DNA of 64,000 bases from Chitinophaga niastensis (GTDB taxonomy: Bacteria; Bacteroidota; Bacteroidia; Chitinophagales; Chitinophagaceae): contig NZ_PYAW01000007.1 in the NCBI RefSeq assembly GCF_003014755.1, forward strand, positions 1 to 64,000. The letters run 5' to 3'. Below the pieces are notes generated by a model that saw nothing but the letters and a program-made list of their open reading frames with translations, was not told the DNA's origin and did no database searches. Positions 1 to 11,066 of this stretch are shown in pieces. Position numbers and translations under genes: made by a program. Every line of letters begins with the position of its first letter. Within the stretch, counting starts at the first letter, position 1.

Positions 1-3000
1 CAGGCAAACTGTAATAACACCAGCTTTACCATGACCGCCAAAGCTCCTACTGAGTTAGGCGCAAGCGGTAAATGGACATACCCTGCCACTCCAGGTATGA
101 CTGTTTCAAGTGATACAGATCCTAAAGCAACTATTTCTATTCCGGTAGGCACCAGTGTAACATTCACATGGACCGTTTCCAATGGTAAATGTGCCGCTAC
201 TGCTGCAACAGTTACATTAAGCAACTATGCGGTTCCGGCAAGTGCTGATGCCGGCAAGGATCAGGTAAACTGTAATAACACCAGCTTTACCATGACTGCC
301 AAAGCTCCTACTGAGTTAGGCGCGAGCGGTAAATGGACATACCCTGCCACTCCAGGCATGACCGTTTCAAGTGATACAGATCCTAAAGCAACTATCTCTA
401 TCCCGGTTGGTACCAGTGTAACATTCACATGGACGGTTTCCAATGGTAAATGTGCCGCTACTGCTGCAACGGTGACATTAAGCAACTATGCAGTTCCGGC
501 AATCGCTGATGCCGGTAAAAACCAGGTTAACTGTAATAACACCAGCTTTACCATGACTGCCAAAGCTCCTACAGAGTTAGGTGCGAGCGGTAAATGGACA
601 TACCCTGCCACTCCAGGCATGACGGTTTCAAGTGATACGGATCCTAAAGCAACTATTTCTATCCCGGTTGGTACCAGTGTAACATTTACCTGGACGGTTT
701 CCAATGGTAAATGTGCCGCTACTGCTGCAACAGTTACATTAAGCAACTATGCGGTTCCGGCAATCGCTGATGCCGGCAAAGACCAGGTTAACTGTAATAA
801 CACCAGCTTTACCATGACCGCCAAAGCCCCTACAGAGTTAGGCGCGAGCGGTAAATGGACATACCCTGTTATTGTGGGTATGACTGTTTCAAGTGATACG
901 GATCCTAAAGCAACCATCTCTATACCGGTTGGTACCAGTGTAACATTTACATGGACTGTTTCCAATGGTACATGCGCTGCTACTTCTGCTACGGTGACAT
1001 TAAGCAACTATGCGGTTCCTGCGATCGCTGATGCCGGTAAAAACCAGGTAAACTGTAACAATACCAACTTTACTATGACCGCCAAAGCTCCTACTGAGTT
1101 AGGCGCGAGCGGTAAATGGACATACCCTGTTATTGTGGGTATGACCGTTTCAAGTGATACAGATCCTAAAGCAACCATCTCTATCCCGGTTGGTACCAGT
1201 GTAACATTCACATGGACGGTTTCAAATGGTAAATGTGCGGCTACCTCTGCAACCGTTACATTAAGCAACTATGCAGTTCCAGCAAATGCTGATGCCGGTA
1301 AAAACCAGGTAAACTGTAATAACACCAGCTTTACCATGACTGCCAAGGCTCCTACCGAGTTAGGCGCTTCAGGCAAATGGACATACCCTGTAGTAACTGG
1401 TATGACGGTTTCAAGTGATACGGATCCTAAAGCAACTATCTCTATTCCGGTTGGTACCAGTGTAACATTTACCTGGACCGTTTCCAACGGTAAATGTGCC
1501 GCTACTGCTGCAACAGTTACATTAAGCAACTATGCAGTACCAGCGATCGCTGATGCAGGCAAAGACCAGGTAAATTGTAATAACACCAGCTTTACCATGA
1601 CCGCCAAAGCTCCTACTGAGTTAGGCGCAAGCGGTAAATGGACATACCCTGTTATTGTGGGTATGACGGTTTCAAGTGATACAGATCCTAAAGCAACTAT
1701 TTCTATACCAGTAGGTACCAGTGTAACATTTACCTGGACTGTTTCTAACGGTAAATGTGCCGCTACTGCTGCAACCGTTACATTAAGCAACTATGCGGTT
1801 CCAGCAATCGCTGATGCCGGCAAAGACCAGATTAACTGTAACAATACCAGCTTTACCATGACCGCCAAAGCTCCTACCGAGTTAGGCGCAAGCGGTAAAT
1901 GGACATACCCTGCCACTCCAGGTATGACTGTTTCAAGTGATACAGATCCTAAAGCAACTATTTCTATTCCGGTAGGCACCAGTGTAACATTCACATGGAC
2001 CGTTTCCAATGGTAAATGTGCCGCTACTGCTGCAACCGTTACATTAAGCAACTATGCGGTTCCGGCAAGTGCTGATGCCGGTAAAGATCAGGTAAACTGT
2101 AATAACACCAGCTTTACCATGACTGCCAAAGCTCCTACTGAGTTAGGCGCGAGCGGTAAATGGACATACCCTGCTATTGTAGGTATGACCGTTTCAAGTG
2201 ATACAGATCCTAAAGCAACCATTTCCATTCCAGTGGGCACCAGTGTAACATTTACCTGGACCGTTTCCAATGGTACATGTGCTGCCACTTCGGATAAAGT
2301 AACCTTAAGCAACTATGCGGTTCCGGCGATCGCTGATGCCGGCAAGGATCAGGTTAACTGTAATAACACCAACTTTACCATGACCGCCAAAGCTCCTACT
2401 GAGTTAGGCGCGAGCGGTAAATGGACATACCCTGTTATTGTAGGTATGACCGTTTCAAGTGACACGGATCCTAAAGCAACCATCTCTATACCGGTTGGCA
2501 CCAGTGTAACATTCACATGGACCGTTTCCAACGGTAAATGTGCTGCTACTGCTGCAACGGTGACATTGAGCAACTATGCAGTACCGGCAATCGCTGATGC
2601 TGGCAAAGACCAGGCTAATTGTAACAATACCAGCTTTACCATGACCGCCAAAGCTCCTACTGAGTTAGGCGCAAGCGGTAAATGGACATACCCTGCCACT
2701 CCTGGCATGACCGTTTCAAGTGATACAGATCCTAAAGCAACTATCTCTATCCCGGTTGGTACCAGTGTGACATTCACATGGACGGTTTCTAACGGTAAAT
2801 GTGCGGCTACTGCTGCAACAGTGACATTGAGCAACTATGCGGTTCCGGCAATCGCTGATGCCGGTAAAGACCAGGCAAACTGTAATAATACCAGCTTTAC
2901 CATGACCGCCAAAGCTCCTACCGAGTTAGGCGCGGCTGGTAAATGGACATACCCTGCCATTCCCGGTATGACCGTTTCAAGTGATACGGATCCTAAAGCA

Positions 3001-6000
3001 ACGATCTCTATTCCGGTTGGTACCAGTGTAACATTTACCTGGACCGTTTCCAACGGTAAATGTGCGGCTACTACTGCAACGGTTACATTAAGCAACTTTG
3101 CAGTACCAGCGATCGCTGATGCCGGTAAAAACCAGGTAAACTGTAATAACACCAGCTTTACAATGACCGCCAAAGCTCCTACTGAGTTAGGCGCTTCAGG
3201 CAAATGGACATATCCTGTTATTGTGGGTATGACCGTTTCAAGTGATACGGATCCTAAAGCAACGATCTCTATCCCGGTTGGCACCAGTGTAACATTTACC
3301 TGGACGGTTTCCAACGGTAAATGTGCGGCTACTGCTGCAACAGTTACATTAAGCAACTATGCAGTTCCGGCAATTGCCGATGCCGGCAAAGACCAGGTAA
3401 ATTGTAACAGCACCGGCTTTACAATGACTGCCAAAGCTCCTACCGAGTTAGGCGCAAGCGGTAAATGGACATACCCTGCCACTCCAGGCATGACCGTTTC
3501 AAGTGATACGGATCCTAAAGCAACTATTTCTATACCAGTAGGTACCAGTGTAACATTTACCTGGACTGTTTCAAATGGTATATGTGCGGCCACTTCGGAT
3601 AAAGTGACCTTGAGCAACTATGCGGTACCTGCAAGTGCTGATGCCGGCAAGGATCAGGTAAACTGTAATAATACCAGCTTTACCATGACCGCCAAAGCTC
3701 CTACCGAGTTAGGCGCAAGCGGTAAATGGACATACCCTGTTATTGTGGGTATGACCGTTTCAAGTGATACGGATCCTAAAGCAACCATCTCTATTCCGGT
3801 TGGTACTAGCGTGAAGTTTACATGGACGGTTTCCAATGGTATATGTGCGGCCACTTCTGCAACGGTGACATTAAGCAACTATGCGGTTCCTGCAATCGCT
3901 GATGCCGGCAAAGACCAGGTAAATTGTAACAGCACCAACTTTACCATGACCGCCAAAGCTCCTACTGAGTTAGGCGCAAGCGGTAAATGGACATACCCTG
4001 TTATTGTAGGTATGACCGTTTCAAGTGATACAGACCCTAAAGCAACCATCTCTATTCCGATGGGCAATAGCGTGAAGTTTACATGGACGGTTTCCAATGG
4101 TACATGTGCTGCTACTTCTGCTACGGTGACATTAAGCAACTATGCGGTTCCTGCGATCGCTGATGCCGGTAAAAACCAGGTAAACTGTAACAATACCAAC
4201 TTTACCATGACCGCCAAAGCTCCTACTGAGTTAGGCGCGAGCGGTAAATGGACATACCCTGTTATTGTGGGTATGACCGTTTCAAGTGATACAGATCCTA
4301 AAGCAACCATCTCTATTCCGGTTGGTACCAGTGTAACATTTACCTGGACGGTTTCCAATGGTAAATGTGCCGCTACTGCTGCAACCGTTACATTAAGCAA
4401 CTATGCAGTTCCAGCAAATGCTGATGCCGGCAAAGACCAGGTTAACTGTAATAACACCAACTTTACCATGACTGCTAAAGCTCCTACTGAGTTAGGCGCG
4501 AGCGGTAAATGGACATACCCTGTTATTGTAGGTATGACCGTTTCAAGTGATACAGATCCTAAAGCAACCATCTCTATTCCGGTTGGTACTAGCGTAACAT
4601 TCACATGGACGGTTTCCAATGGTAAATGTGCTGCCACTTCTGCAACAGTTACATTAAGCAACTATGCGGTTCCAGCAATCGCTGATGCCGGCAAAGACCA
4701 GGTTAACTGTAATAACACCAGCTTTACCATGACCGCCAAAGCTCCTACTGAATTAGGCGCGAGCGGTAAATGGACATACCCTGTTATTGTGGGTATGACC
4801 GTTTCAAGTGATACGGATCCTAAAGCCACCATCTCTATTCCGGTTGGCAATAGCGTGAAATTCACGTGGACGGTTTCCAACGGTACATGTGCTGCTACTG
4901 CTGCAACGGTTACATTAAGCAACTATGCGATTCCTGCAATTGCCGATGCCGGCAAGGATCAGGTAAATTGTAATAGCACCAGCTTTACAATGAATGCCAA
5001 AGCTCCTACTGAATTAGGCGCGTCTGGTAAATGGACATACCCTGTTATTGCTGGTATGACCGTTTCAAGTGATACAGATCCTAAAGCAACCATCTCTATA
5101 CCGGTGGGCAACAGCGTGAAATTCACTTGGACGGTTTCCAACGGTAAATGTGCCGCTACTACTGCAACGGTTACATTAAGCAACTATGCGGTTCCGGCAA
5201 TTGCCGATGCCGGTAAAAATCAGGTAAACTGTAACAGCACCGGCTTCATTATGAACGCCAAGGCTCCTACTGAGTTAGGCGCGGCTGGTAAATGGACATA
5301 CCCTGTAGTAACAGGCATGACAGTTTCAAGTGATACTGATCCTAAAGCCACCATCTCTATACCGGTGGGCAATAGCGTGAAATTCACGTGGACGGTTTCA
5401 AATGGTACATGTGCTGCCACTTCTGCAACAATCACATTAAGCAACTATGCAGTTCCAGCAATCGCTGATGCCGGCAAGGATCAGGTAAATTGTAATAGCA
5501 CCAGCTTTACAATGACTGCCAAAGCTCCTACTGAATTAGGCGCGAGCGGTAAATGGACATACCCTGTTATTGCTGGTATGACCGTTTCAAGTGATACAGA
5601 TCCTAAAGCAACCATCTCTATCCCGGTGGGCAACAGCGTGAAATTCACGTGGACGGTTTCAAATGGTATATGTGCGGCTACTGCTGCAACGGTTACATTA
5701 AGCAACTATGCAGTTCCGGCAATCGCTGATGCTGGGAAAGACCAGGTAAACTGTAACAGCACCAGCTTTACCATGAACGCCAAGGCCCCTACTGAGTTAG
5801 GTGCTGCAGGCAAATGGACATATCCTGTTATTGCGGGCATGACCGTTTCCAGTGATACAGATCCTAAAGCAACCATCTCTATACCAGTTGGTAATAGTGT
5901 GAAATTCACATGGACTGTTTCAAATGGTAAATGTGCTGCTACTTCCGCAACGATCACATTAAGCAACTATGCGGTTCCTGCAAAAGCAGATGCCGGATTA

Positions 6001-6246
6001 GACCAGAAAAACTGTAATAACACCAGCTTTACCATGAATGCCAAAGCTCCTACTGAGTTAGGCGCGGCTGGTAAATGGACATACCCTGCCACTCCAGGTA
6101 TGACCGTTTCAAGTAATACAGATCCTAAAGCAACCATCTCCATTCCGGTTGGTACCAGCATAACATTTACCTGGACCGTTTCCAATGGTACTTGTGCTGC
6201 CACTTCGGATCAGGTAATCTTAACCAATTACGCTATCCCTGCTGTT
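1..6246 (+). repeat. Tandem array of 24 x 261-bp coding repeats
   Basis: The period is exactly 261 bp (87 codons). Starting each unit at the Ala-Asp-Ala-Gly motif, units begin at 244, 505, 766 and so on to 5986; unit 1 is cut by the window edge. Most units differ at only a few places: the segment after TYP (ATPG, VIVG, VVTG, VIAG, AIPG), the CAAT neighbourhood (KCAATAAT, TCAATSDK, ICAATSAT), NNTSF versus NSTGF, and GTSVTF versus GNSVKF. The last units (about 4860-6246) carry more GNSVKF and MNAKAP variants. This pattern suggests duplication and homogenisation by recombination. Copy number should be treated as assembly-sensitive. Confidence 0.97.
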
Positions 6247-9200
6247 GCCAAAGCTGGCAAAGACCAGGAAAACTGTAACAACCCATCCTTCACATTGAAT
6301 GGCAACGCTCCTACCGAATACGGAGCAGTGGGTACATGGACAGTTCCAGCGGGTACTACCGGAGTAACCATCACCAATCCAAATCAGGCTAATACCACAG
6401 TAACGGTAACTGCCGGTCAAAGTGTAACCTTCACCTGGACCATCACCAATGGTACTTGTGCGGCAACAGCTGACAAGGTAGTAATCACCAACTATGCTAC
6501 CGCCAATAAAGCCAATGCTGGTCCTGACCAAAAAATCTGTGGCAAAACAGATGATTTCAAAATGGCAGCAAATACACCAAGTGTAGCTACTGCCAAAGGA
6601 ATATGGACAGACATCAGCCGCATACCAGGCAAGGCAACCATTAAATCACCGAACGATCCGTTTACCAATGTAACCGTTCCAATAGGTGATACAGTGGTAT
6701 TACAATGGGCGATTGGCAACGGTGTATGTGACTCCACTTTCAGCAGAGTTACTATCATCAATTACAAAACCGCTACAACAGCAAACGCTGGTCCTGACCA
6801 GGAAAAATGTAATACTACGGCTGACTTCAAAATGAGCGCCAGCGCACCGGGAGCTACAAGTGCCACAGGTGTATGGACAGATGTAAGCCGCATTCCTAGC
6901 CTTGCCAGCATTAAGGAACCAAATAATCCGCTTACGGCAGTGACGGTTCCTTTAGGCGATACCGTTATATTGAAATGGACTGTTACAAATGGTGCATGCG
7001 CAAGCAGCAGCAGCACTGTAACCCTTATCAATTATGCGAAAGCTGCTGATGCAAATGCAGGTCCTGATCAGGAAATGTGTAATGCTACCGGTGACTTCAC
7101 CATGGCTGCAGATGCTTTATCAGTTCCAAGTGCAAAAGGCTTCTGGTCTATTGTCAAAGGAAGTGCTGTTATCAAATCAATTAACAACCCTGCTTCCGGT
7201 GTAAATGTGAACGTGGGTGATACTGTTACCTTACGTTGGACCGTTACCAATGGCGTATGTAGTGCTACCTGGGATGATGTGACACTGATCAACTACAGAT
7301 CGCCGGTAAAAGCCAATGCAGGAGCCAACAGCGAACATTGTAATGTGGATACTTTCCATATGCATGCAAGCGATCCTGGTGTAGCCGGTGCAATAGGCAC
7401 CTGGGTTGTTACCAGCAGCAATGCATCACTGATCAACATCGCAGGAATCAATAAAAAAGATGCTATCGTAACAGTACCTGCCGGTGAAACAGCACAGCTC
7501 ACCTGGGTGGTAAGCAACGGCGTATGCGATGCTACCAGCTCCAGCGTTACGCTGATTAACCGTAAACCGATACTGGGTAATACTATCACGGCTGATCAAA
7601 CAGTATGTGCTACTGAAACGCCAATGGCTATAAGTAGTAATGTATTGACCGGCGGCAATGGTATTTACACTTACCAATGGCAGAAAAGCACCACCAGTGC
7701 TACCGGACCATTTACCAATATTACCGGTGCTACCGGCGATACTTATCAGCCGCCTGTACTCACTGCGAATACCTGGTACAGAAGAGTAGTAGCTTCCGGT
7801 GCATGTATCGATAACACCAGCAATGCTGTTAAGATTACCGTGGTTACACTAAGCCCAATAGTAACTTCCGTACCTCCTGCTATCACTACTGAATGTATAC
7901 AGGGTAAGGATTATACCACACTGTTTAGTACACCGGTGTTCAGTCACGCACCTTATAATAATGAAAATCTCACTATCACCTACAATGATGCAACCGTAGT
8001 TAGTTCTGCATGTCTCTCTACTATCACCCGTACCTGGACAGCAAAAGACAGATGCGGATTGATGGTAACTGCTTCGCAAACCATTACGATCAGGGATACA
8101 AAAGCGCCGGTATTCACTACCTCCGCTCCTGCCGATATCACGGTGGATTGTGATAAAGTACCTGCTAAAGTAGATCTGACGGCGAAAGACGATTGCGCAG
8201 GTGATATCATTGTACCTGTTGTGGAAGTACGCCAGGATATGCCAGGCAGCTGTAGCAATAACTATCAACTGATCCGCACATGGACGGCAAAAGATGCCTG
8301 CAACACAGGTGTTACATTGAGACAGGTCATCACTGTAAAAGACATGACAGCACCTGTATTTGATATGCCAGCTCCTGCAGATACAACAGTGGATTGTGAT
8401 AAAATACCAACAGGAATCAATCTTACTGCGAAGGACAACTGCACACCAGGTGTTATCACAGTGGTACCGAAAGATTCTATCGTTCGTAATACCAGCAATT
8501 GTGCCAGCAACTACCTCATCTATCGCAAATGGACAGCCTTTGATGAATGTGGTAATGCCAGGGCAGTACAGCAAATCATCAGTGTACAGGATACTACTAA
8601 ACCAGTATTCAACATGCCTACACCGAAAGACACCGTAGTAGACTGTGATAAAGTACCGGCATGGACTACCATCACTGCAACTGATAACTGTACCAGTAAT
8701 ATCCAGGTATTCACCAGCTCTAAAACAGTGAAATTACCAGGAAGCTGCGCAGGTAACTATCAGGAAATCCGCACCTGGACGGCTACAGATGACTGTGGTA
8801 ACAATACATCTATACAACAGATCATCACTGTACAGGATACCACTAAACCGGTATTCACCGTGAAACCTCCTGCAGATACCACTGTGAGCTGCGATAATAT
8901 TCCTGCACCGGCAACAGATGTGAAGGTGAGCGATAATTGCAGCACTATTGGTAACGGCCTTACACTGAGCCGTAAGATCTATACAGAAAGTATCCCTGGT
9001 GCATGTGCCAGCAACTATCGCATCATCAGATTATGGACTGCGAAAGATGCATGTGGTAATACCTCCACCGTCACACAGGTGGTGACCGTAAAAGATACCA
9101 CCAGACCGGTAATTATGCCGGCACCTGCTGATGTGGTGATCTTCTGCCAGGATAAAATTCCTACACCTCCGGTATTAACTGCTACAGACAACTGTGATGC

Positions 9201-10944
9201 TGCCTTCCCGAAAAGAGCTATCTATACGGAAGATCCGTTTGTGAAAGATATCTGTAACGGCTATACGATTGTAAGAAGATGGTCTATCATGGATGCATGC
9301 GGTAACAGAGCTGATGACGTAACACAACGTGTTATTGTAAAGCCTTGCGCTAAACCACAATTAGAGGCTAACCTGCCGGCTAATTGCTCGGACATGCCGA
9401 ACATAGCCTTACACGCAGTAGGTAACGTTTCTATACCAACTTATACGTTGGTAAGCGTAACACCTGCTAATGCGGTGACCGGCCTGCCAATGACACAAAA
9501 TAATAACGTGTTCAACCTGAATGGTGCTACATCTGCATCGTTCATCATAACAGATGGTGTTACCGGTTGTTCTTCTGATACCATGACTTACAACCTGACA
9601 TACATCCAGAAACCGGTAGTGAACCTCGGTAACGATACCACTATCTGCGGCGGCAACAGCCTGGTACTGGATGCAGGTGCAGCTAACTTCGCCTACAGTA
9701 TCAAATGGTCTACCGGCGCAACCACGCAAAGGATCAATATCACTGCAGCGGGTACTTACTGGGTAAATGTAAGCAACGGTCAATGTTCAACTACTGACAC
9801 CATTCACGTAGGTCTGGTACCAACGCCACTGGTAACTATCCCTGATACTACCATCTGTCGTGGTCAATCCGTGAAACTGGATGCTTATGTAGACGGTGCA
9901 CAATACCTCTGGAGCAATGGTTCTACCGCATCTTCCATACTGGTAAGCACACAGGAACAATTCTGGGTGAAAGTGATGAAGACAGGATGTATCACTATCG
10001 ATACCATCAAAGTGAGTGTGAATCCTCCACCAGATATCAGCCTGAGTCGTGATACAGCGATCTGCCCTGATCAGTCTATCATGCTCACCGTTAATTCAAA
10101 TGGTGGCCGTATCCAATGGCAAACAGGTGAAACCAGCAACTCTATCGTTGTAAACAAACCAGGCGGTTACTGGGTAGCAGTTAGCAGAGATAATTGTGTG
10201 GTGAGAGATACGGTAAATGTGAGAATGAAACCTACCATCAAATTAGATCTGGGACCAGACAAAAACATTTGTCCTGGTGCAACAGTTACCTTAGACGGTA
10301 CTAACCCGGATGCTATCTCTTACCTCTGGAATGATGGTGATCCTAATCCGGTTAAACAAGTAACGCAAGCCGGTAAATACAAACTGGCGGTGATGGACAG
10401 ATTCTGTCAACAAGTGTTCATGGATAGTGTAAAAGTAAATATCACTGGTTTGCCGAAAATAGATCTGGGTAGAGATACCACGCTGTGTAAAGGCGAAACA
10501 CTTATACTGCGCGCAGAAGGCGGTGGTATAACAGGTGCCCGCTGGGATAATGGGACTTCAGGTCCTACCCTCACAGTAACCAATGGTGGTACTTACACCG
10601 TAACTGTGTTCAACGATTGTGGTACAGCTACTGATAATATCACAGTAGACTTTATACAATGTGAACCAAAACCAACGGTACCAAATGCCTTCTCACCAAA
10701 TGGCGATGGACGTAATGATGTATTCAGACCAATAGTAAGAGGACAAATGTTCGAATATGAACTGCGCATCTTTAACCGTTGGGGAGAATTAATCTTTATC
10801 ACTTCAGATGACCACAGAGGATGGGATGGTAAATACAAAGGCACTCCTGTAGATGTAGGCACCTACGTATGGTGGCTCTCTTACAAAAAAGTAGCCGGCG
10901 GTAAATCCAATGTACTCAAAGGAGAAGTAACCGTAGTCCGCTAA
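1..10944 (+). CDS. Giant repeat-rich cell-surface protein with T9SS type B sorting domain (5' end outside window)
   Basis: The frame is open from base 1, so the start lies upstream; at least 3647 residues are visible. In order: 24 near-identical 87-residue units (to about base 6246); five divergent 87-90-residue relatives (to about 7570), each with a paired-Cys Ig-like pattern (CNNT...NGxCAAT); an Ig/PKD-like segment; about six HYR-like domains (about 7850-9340) with recurring DTTKPVF and VDCDK motifs; five short repeats of the LGxDTTICxG type (about 9610-10660); and a C-terminal domain from about 10675 beginning VPNAFSPNGDGRNDVF with FNRWGELIF, the gliding-motility-associated/T9SS type B sorting signal (CHU_C type). 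By family knowledge such proteins are exported by the type IX system and anchored at the surface as adhesins. Ligand binding is inference. A strong terminator follows the stop codon. Confidence 0.93.
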   Translation, partial: QANCNNTSFTMTAKAPTELGASGKWTYPATPGMTVSSDTDPKATISIPVGTSVTFTWTVSNGKCAATAATVTLSNYAVPASADAGKDQVNCNNTSFTMTAKAPTELGASGKWTYPATPGMTVSSDTDPKATISIPVGTSVTFTWTVSNGKCAATAATVTLSNYAVPAIADAGKNQVNCNNTSFTMTAKAPTELGASGKWTYPATPGMTVSSDTDPKATISIPVGTSVTFTWTVSNGKCAATAATVTLSNYAVPAIADAGKDQVNCNNTSFTMTAKAPTELGASGKWTYPVIVGMTVSSDTDPKATISIPVGTSVTFTWTVSNGTCAATSATVTLSNYAVPAIADAGKNQVNCNNTNFTMTAKAPTELGASGKWTYPVIVGMTVSSDTDPKATISIPVGTSVTFTWTVSNGKCAATSATVTLSNYAVPANADAGKNQVNCNNTSFTMTAKAPTELGASGKWTYPVVTGMTVSSDTDPKATISIPVGTSVTFTWTVSNGKCAATAATVTLSNYAVPAIADAGKDQVNCNNTSFTMTAKAPTELGASGKWTYPVIVGMTVSSDTDPKATISIPVGTSVTFTWTVSNGKCAATAATVTLSNYAVPAIADAGKDQINCNNTSFTMTAKAPTELGASGKWTYPATPGMTVSSDTDPKATISIPVGTSVTFTWTVSNGKCAATAATVTLSNYAVPASADAGKDQVNCNNTSFTMTAKAPTELGASGKWTYPAIVGMTVSSDTDPKATISIPVGTSVTFTWTVSNGTCAATSDKVTLSNYAVPAIADAGKDQVNCNNTNFTMTAKAPTELGASGKWTYPVIVGMTVSSDTDPKATISIPVGTSVTFTWTVSNGKCAATAATVTLSNYAVPAIADAGKDQANCNNTSFTMTAKAPTELGASGKWTYPATPGMTVSSDTDPKATISIPVGTSVTFTWTVSNGKCAATAATVTLSNYAVPAIADAGKDQANCNNTSFTMTAKAPTELGAAGKWTYPAIPGMTVSSDTDPKATISIPVGTSVTFTWTVSNGKCAATTATVTLSNFAVPAIADAGKNQVNCNNTSFTMTAKAPTELGASGKWTYPVIVGMTVSSDTDPKATISIPVGTSVTFTWTVSNGKCAATAATVTLSNYAVPAIADAGKDQVNCNSTGFTMTAKAPTELGASGKWTYPATPGMTVSSDTDPKATISIPVGTSVTFTWTVSNGICAATSDKVTLSNYAVPASADAGKDQVNCNNTSFTMTAKAPTELGASGKWTYPVIVGMTVSSDTDPKATISIPVGTSVKFTWTVSNGICAATSATVTLSNYAVPAIADAGKDQVNCNSTNFTMTAKAPTELGASGKWTYPVIVGMTVSSDTDPKATISIPMGNSVKFTWTVSNGTCAATSATVTLSNYAVPAIADAGKNQVNCNNTNFTMTAKAPTELGASGKWTYPVIVGMTVSSDTDPKATISIPVGTSVTFTWTVSNGKCAATAATVTLSNYAVPANADAGKDQVNCNNTNFTMTAKAPTELGASGKWTYPVIVGMTVSSDTDPKATISIPVGTSVTFTWTVSNGKCAATSATVTLSNYAVPAIADAGKDQVNCNNTSFTMTAKAPTELGASGKWTYPVIVGMTVSSDTDPKATISIPVGNSVKFTWTVSNGTCAATAATVTLSNYAIPAIADAGKDQVNCNSTSFTMNAKAPTELGASGKWTYPVIAGMTVSSDTDPKATISIPVGNSVKFTWTVSNGKCAATTATVTLSNYAVPAIADAGKNQVNCNSTGFIMNAKAPTELGAAGKWTYPVVTGMTVSSDTDPKATISIPVGNSVKFTWTVSNGTCAATSATITLSNYAVPAIADAGKDQVNCNSTSFTMTAKAPTELGASGKWTYPVIAGMTVSSDTDPKATISIPVGNSVKFTWTVSNGICAATAATVTLSNYAVPAIADAGKDQVNCNSTSFTMNAKAPTELGAAGKWTYPVIAGMTVSSDTDPKATISIPVGNSVKFTWTVSNGKCAATSATITLSNYAVPAKADAGLDQKNCNNTSFTMNAKAPTELGAAGKWTYPATPGMTVSSNTDPKATISIPVGTSITFTWTVSNGTCAATSDQVILTNYAIPAVAKAGKDQENCNNPSFTLNGNAPTEYGAVGTWTVPAGTTGVTITNPNQANTTVTVTAGQSVTFTWTITNGTCAATADKVVITNYATANKANAGPDQKICGKTDDFKMAANTPSVATAKGIWTDISRIPGKATIKSPNDPFTNVTVPIGDTVVLQWAIGNGVCDSTFSRVTIINYKTATTANAGPDQEKCNTTADFKMSASAPGATSATGVWTDVSRIPSLASIKEPNNPLTAVTVPLGDTVILKWTVTNGACASSSSTVTLINYAKAADANAGPDQEMCNATGDFTMAADALSVPSAKGFWSIVKGSAVIKSINNPASGVNVNVGDTVTLRWTVTNGVCSATWDDVTLINYRSPVKANAGANSEHCNVDTFHMHASDPGVAGAIGTWVVTSSNASLINIAGINKKDAIVTVPAGETAQLTWVVSNGVCDATSSSVTLINRKPILGNTITADQTVCATETPMAISSNVLTGGNGIYTYQWQKSTTSATGPFTNITGATGDTYQPPVLTANTWYRRVVASGACIDNTSNAVKITVVTLSPIVTSVPPAITTECIQGKDYTTLFSTPVFSHAPYNNENLTITYNDATVVSSACLSTITRTWTAKDRCGLMVTASQTITIRDTKAPVFTTSAPADITVDCDKVPAKVDLTAKDDCAGDIIVPVVEVRQDMPGSCSNNYQLIRTWTAKDACNTGVTLRQVITVKDMTAPVFDMPAPADTTVDCDKIPTGINLTAKDNCTPGVITVVPKDSIVRNTSNCASNYLIYRKWTAFDECGNARAVQQIISVQDTTKPVFNMPTPKDTVVDCDKVPAWTTITATDNCTSNIQVFTSSKTVKLPGSCAGNYQEIRTWTATDDCGNNTSIQQIITVQDTTKPVFTVKPPADTTVSCDNIPAPATDVKVSDNCSTIGNGLTLSRKIYTESIPGACASNYRIIRLWTAKDACGNTSTVTQVVTVKDTTRPVIMPAPADVVIFCQDKIPTPPVLTATDNCDAAFPKRAIYTEDPFVKDICNGYTIVRRWSIMDACGNRADDVTQRVIVKPCAKPQLEANLPANCSDMPNIALHAVGNVSIPTYTLVSVTPANAVTGLPMTQNNNVFNLNGATSASFIITDGVTGCSSDTMTYNLTYIQKPVVNLGNDTTICGGNSLVLDAGAANFAYSIKWSTGATTQRINITAAGTYWVNVSNGQCSTTDTIHVGLVPTPLVTIPDTTICRGQSVKLDAYVDGAQYLWSNGSTASSILVSTQEQFWVKVMKTGCITIDTIKVSVNPPPDISLSRDTAICPDQSIMLTVNSNGGRIQWQTGETSNSIVVNKPGGYWVAVSRDNCVVRDTVNVRMKPTIKLDLGPDKNICPGATVTLDGTNPDAISYLWNDGDPNPVKQVTQAGKYKLAVMDRFCQQVFMDSVKVNITGLPKIDLGRDTTLCKGETLILRAEGGGITGARWDNGTSGPTLTVTNGGTYTVTVFNDCGTATDNITVDFIQCEPKPTVPNAFSPNGDGRNDVFRPIVRGQMFEYELRIFNRWGELIFITSDDHRGWDGKYKGTPVDVGTYVWWLSYKKVAGGKSNVLKGEVTVVR

Positions 10945-10967
10945 TCCGGTAAACGATTATAAAATTT

Positions 10968-11005
10968 GCAAAAAGCATAAAGCCGGTTGGCTTTATGCTT
11001 TTTGC
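10968..11005 (+). terminator. Intrinsic terminator of the giant surface-protein gene
   Basis: A 17-bp perfect stem (10968-10984 with 10989-11005), four-base loop ggtt. The right arm ends in a T-rich tract. It lies 23 bases after the stop codon. Confidence 0.85.
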
Positions 11006-11066
11006 TTTTCACAAAAAACTCCCTACTTTCACGCCCTTCCTGTAAATTCAATAAAGTTTTGTGCGT

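Noticed and set aside
261..6203. Series of 74-173-residue minus-strand open frames spaced every 261 bp
   Set aside because: They are the antisense of the tandem repeats; their regular spacing and near-identity follow from the array, and they have no start context of their own.
1..6246. CRISPR-like array
   Set aside because: Units are 261 bp, directly adjacent and coding, with no repeat-spacer alternation and no cas genes.
7849..8574. 241-codon minus-strand frame inside the giant gene
   Set aside because: Antisense to well-defined HYR-like domains; composition (many Cys, Tyr, Ile) is typical of a shadow frame.
1..10944. Giant repeat gene as target of RT-driven diversification
   Set aside because: The RT is 40 kb away and unit differences are not confined to adenine positions; recombination among units explains them.
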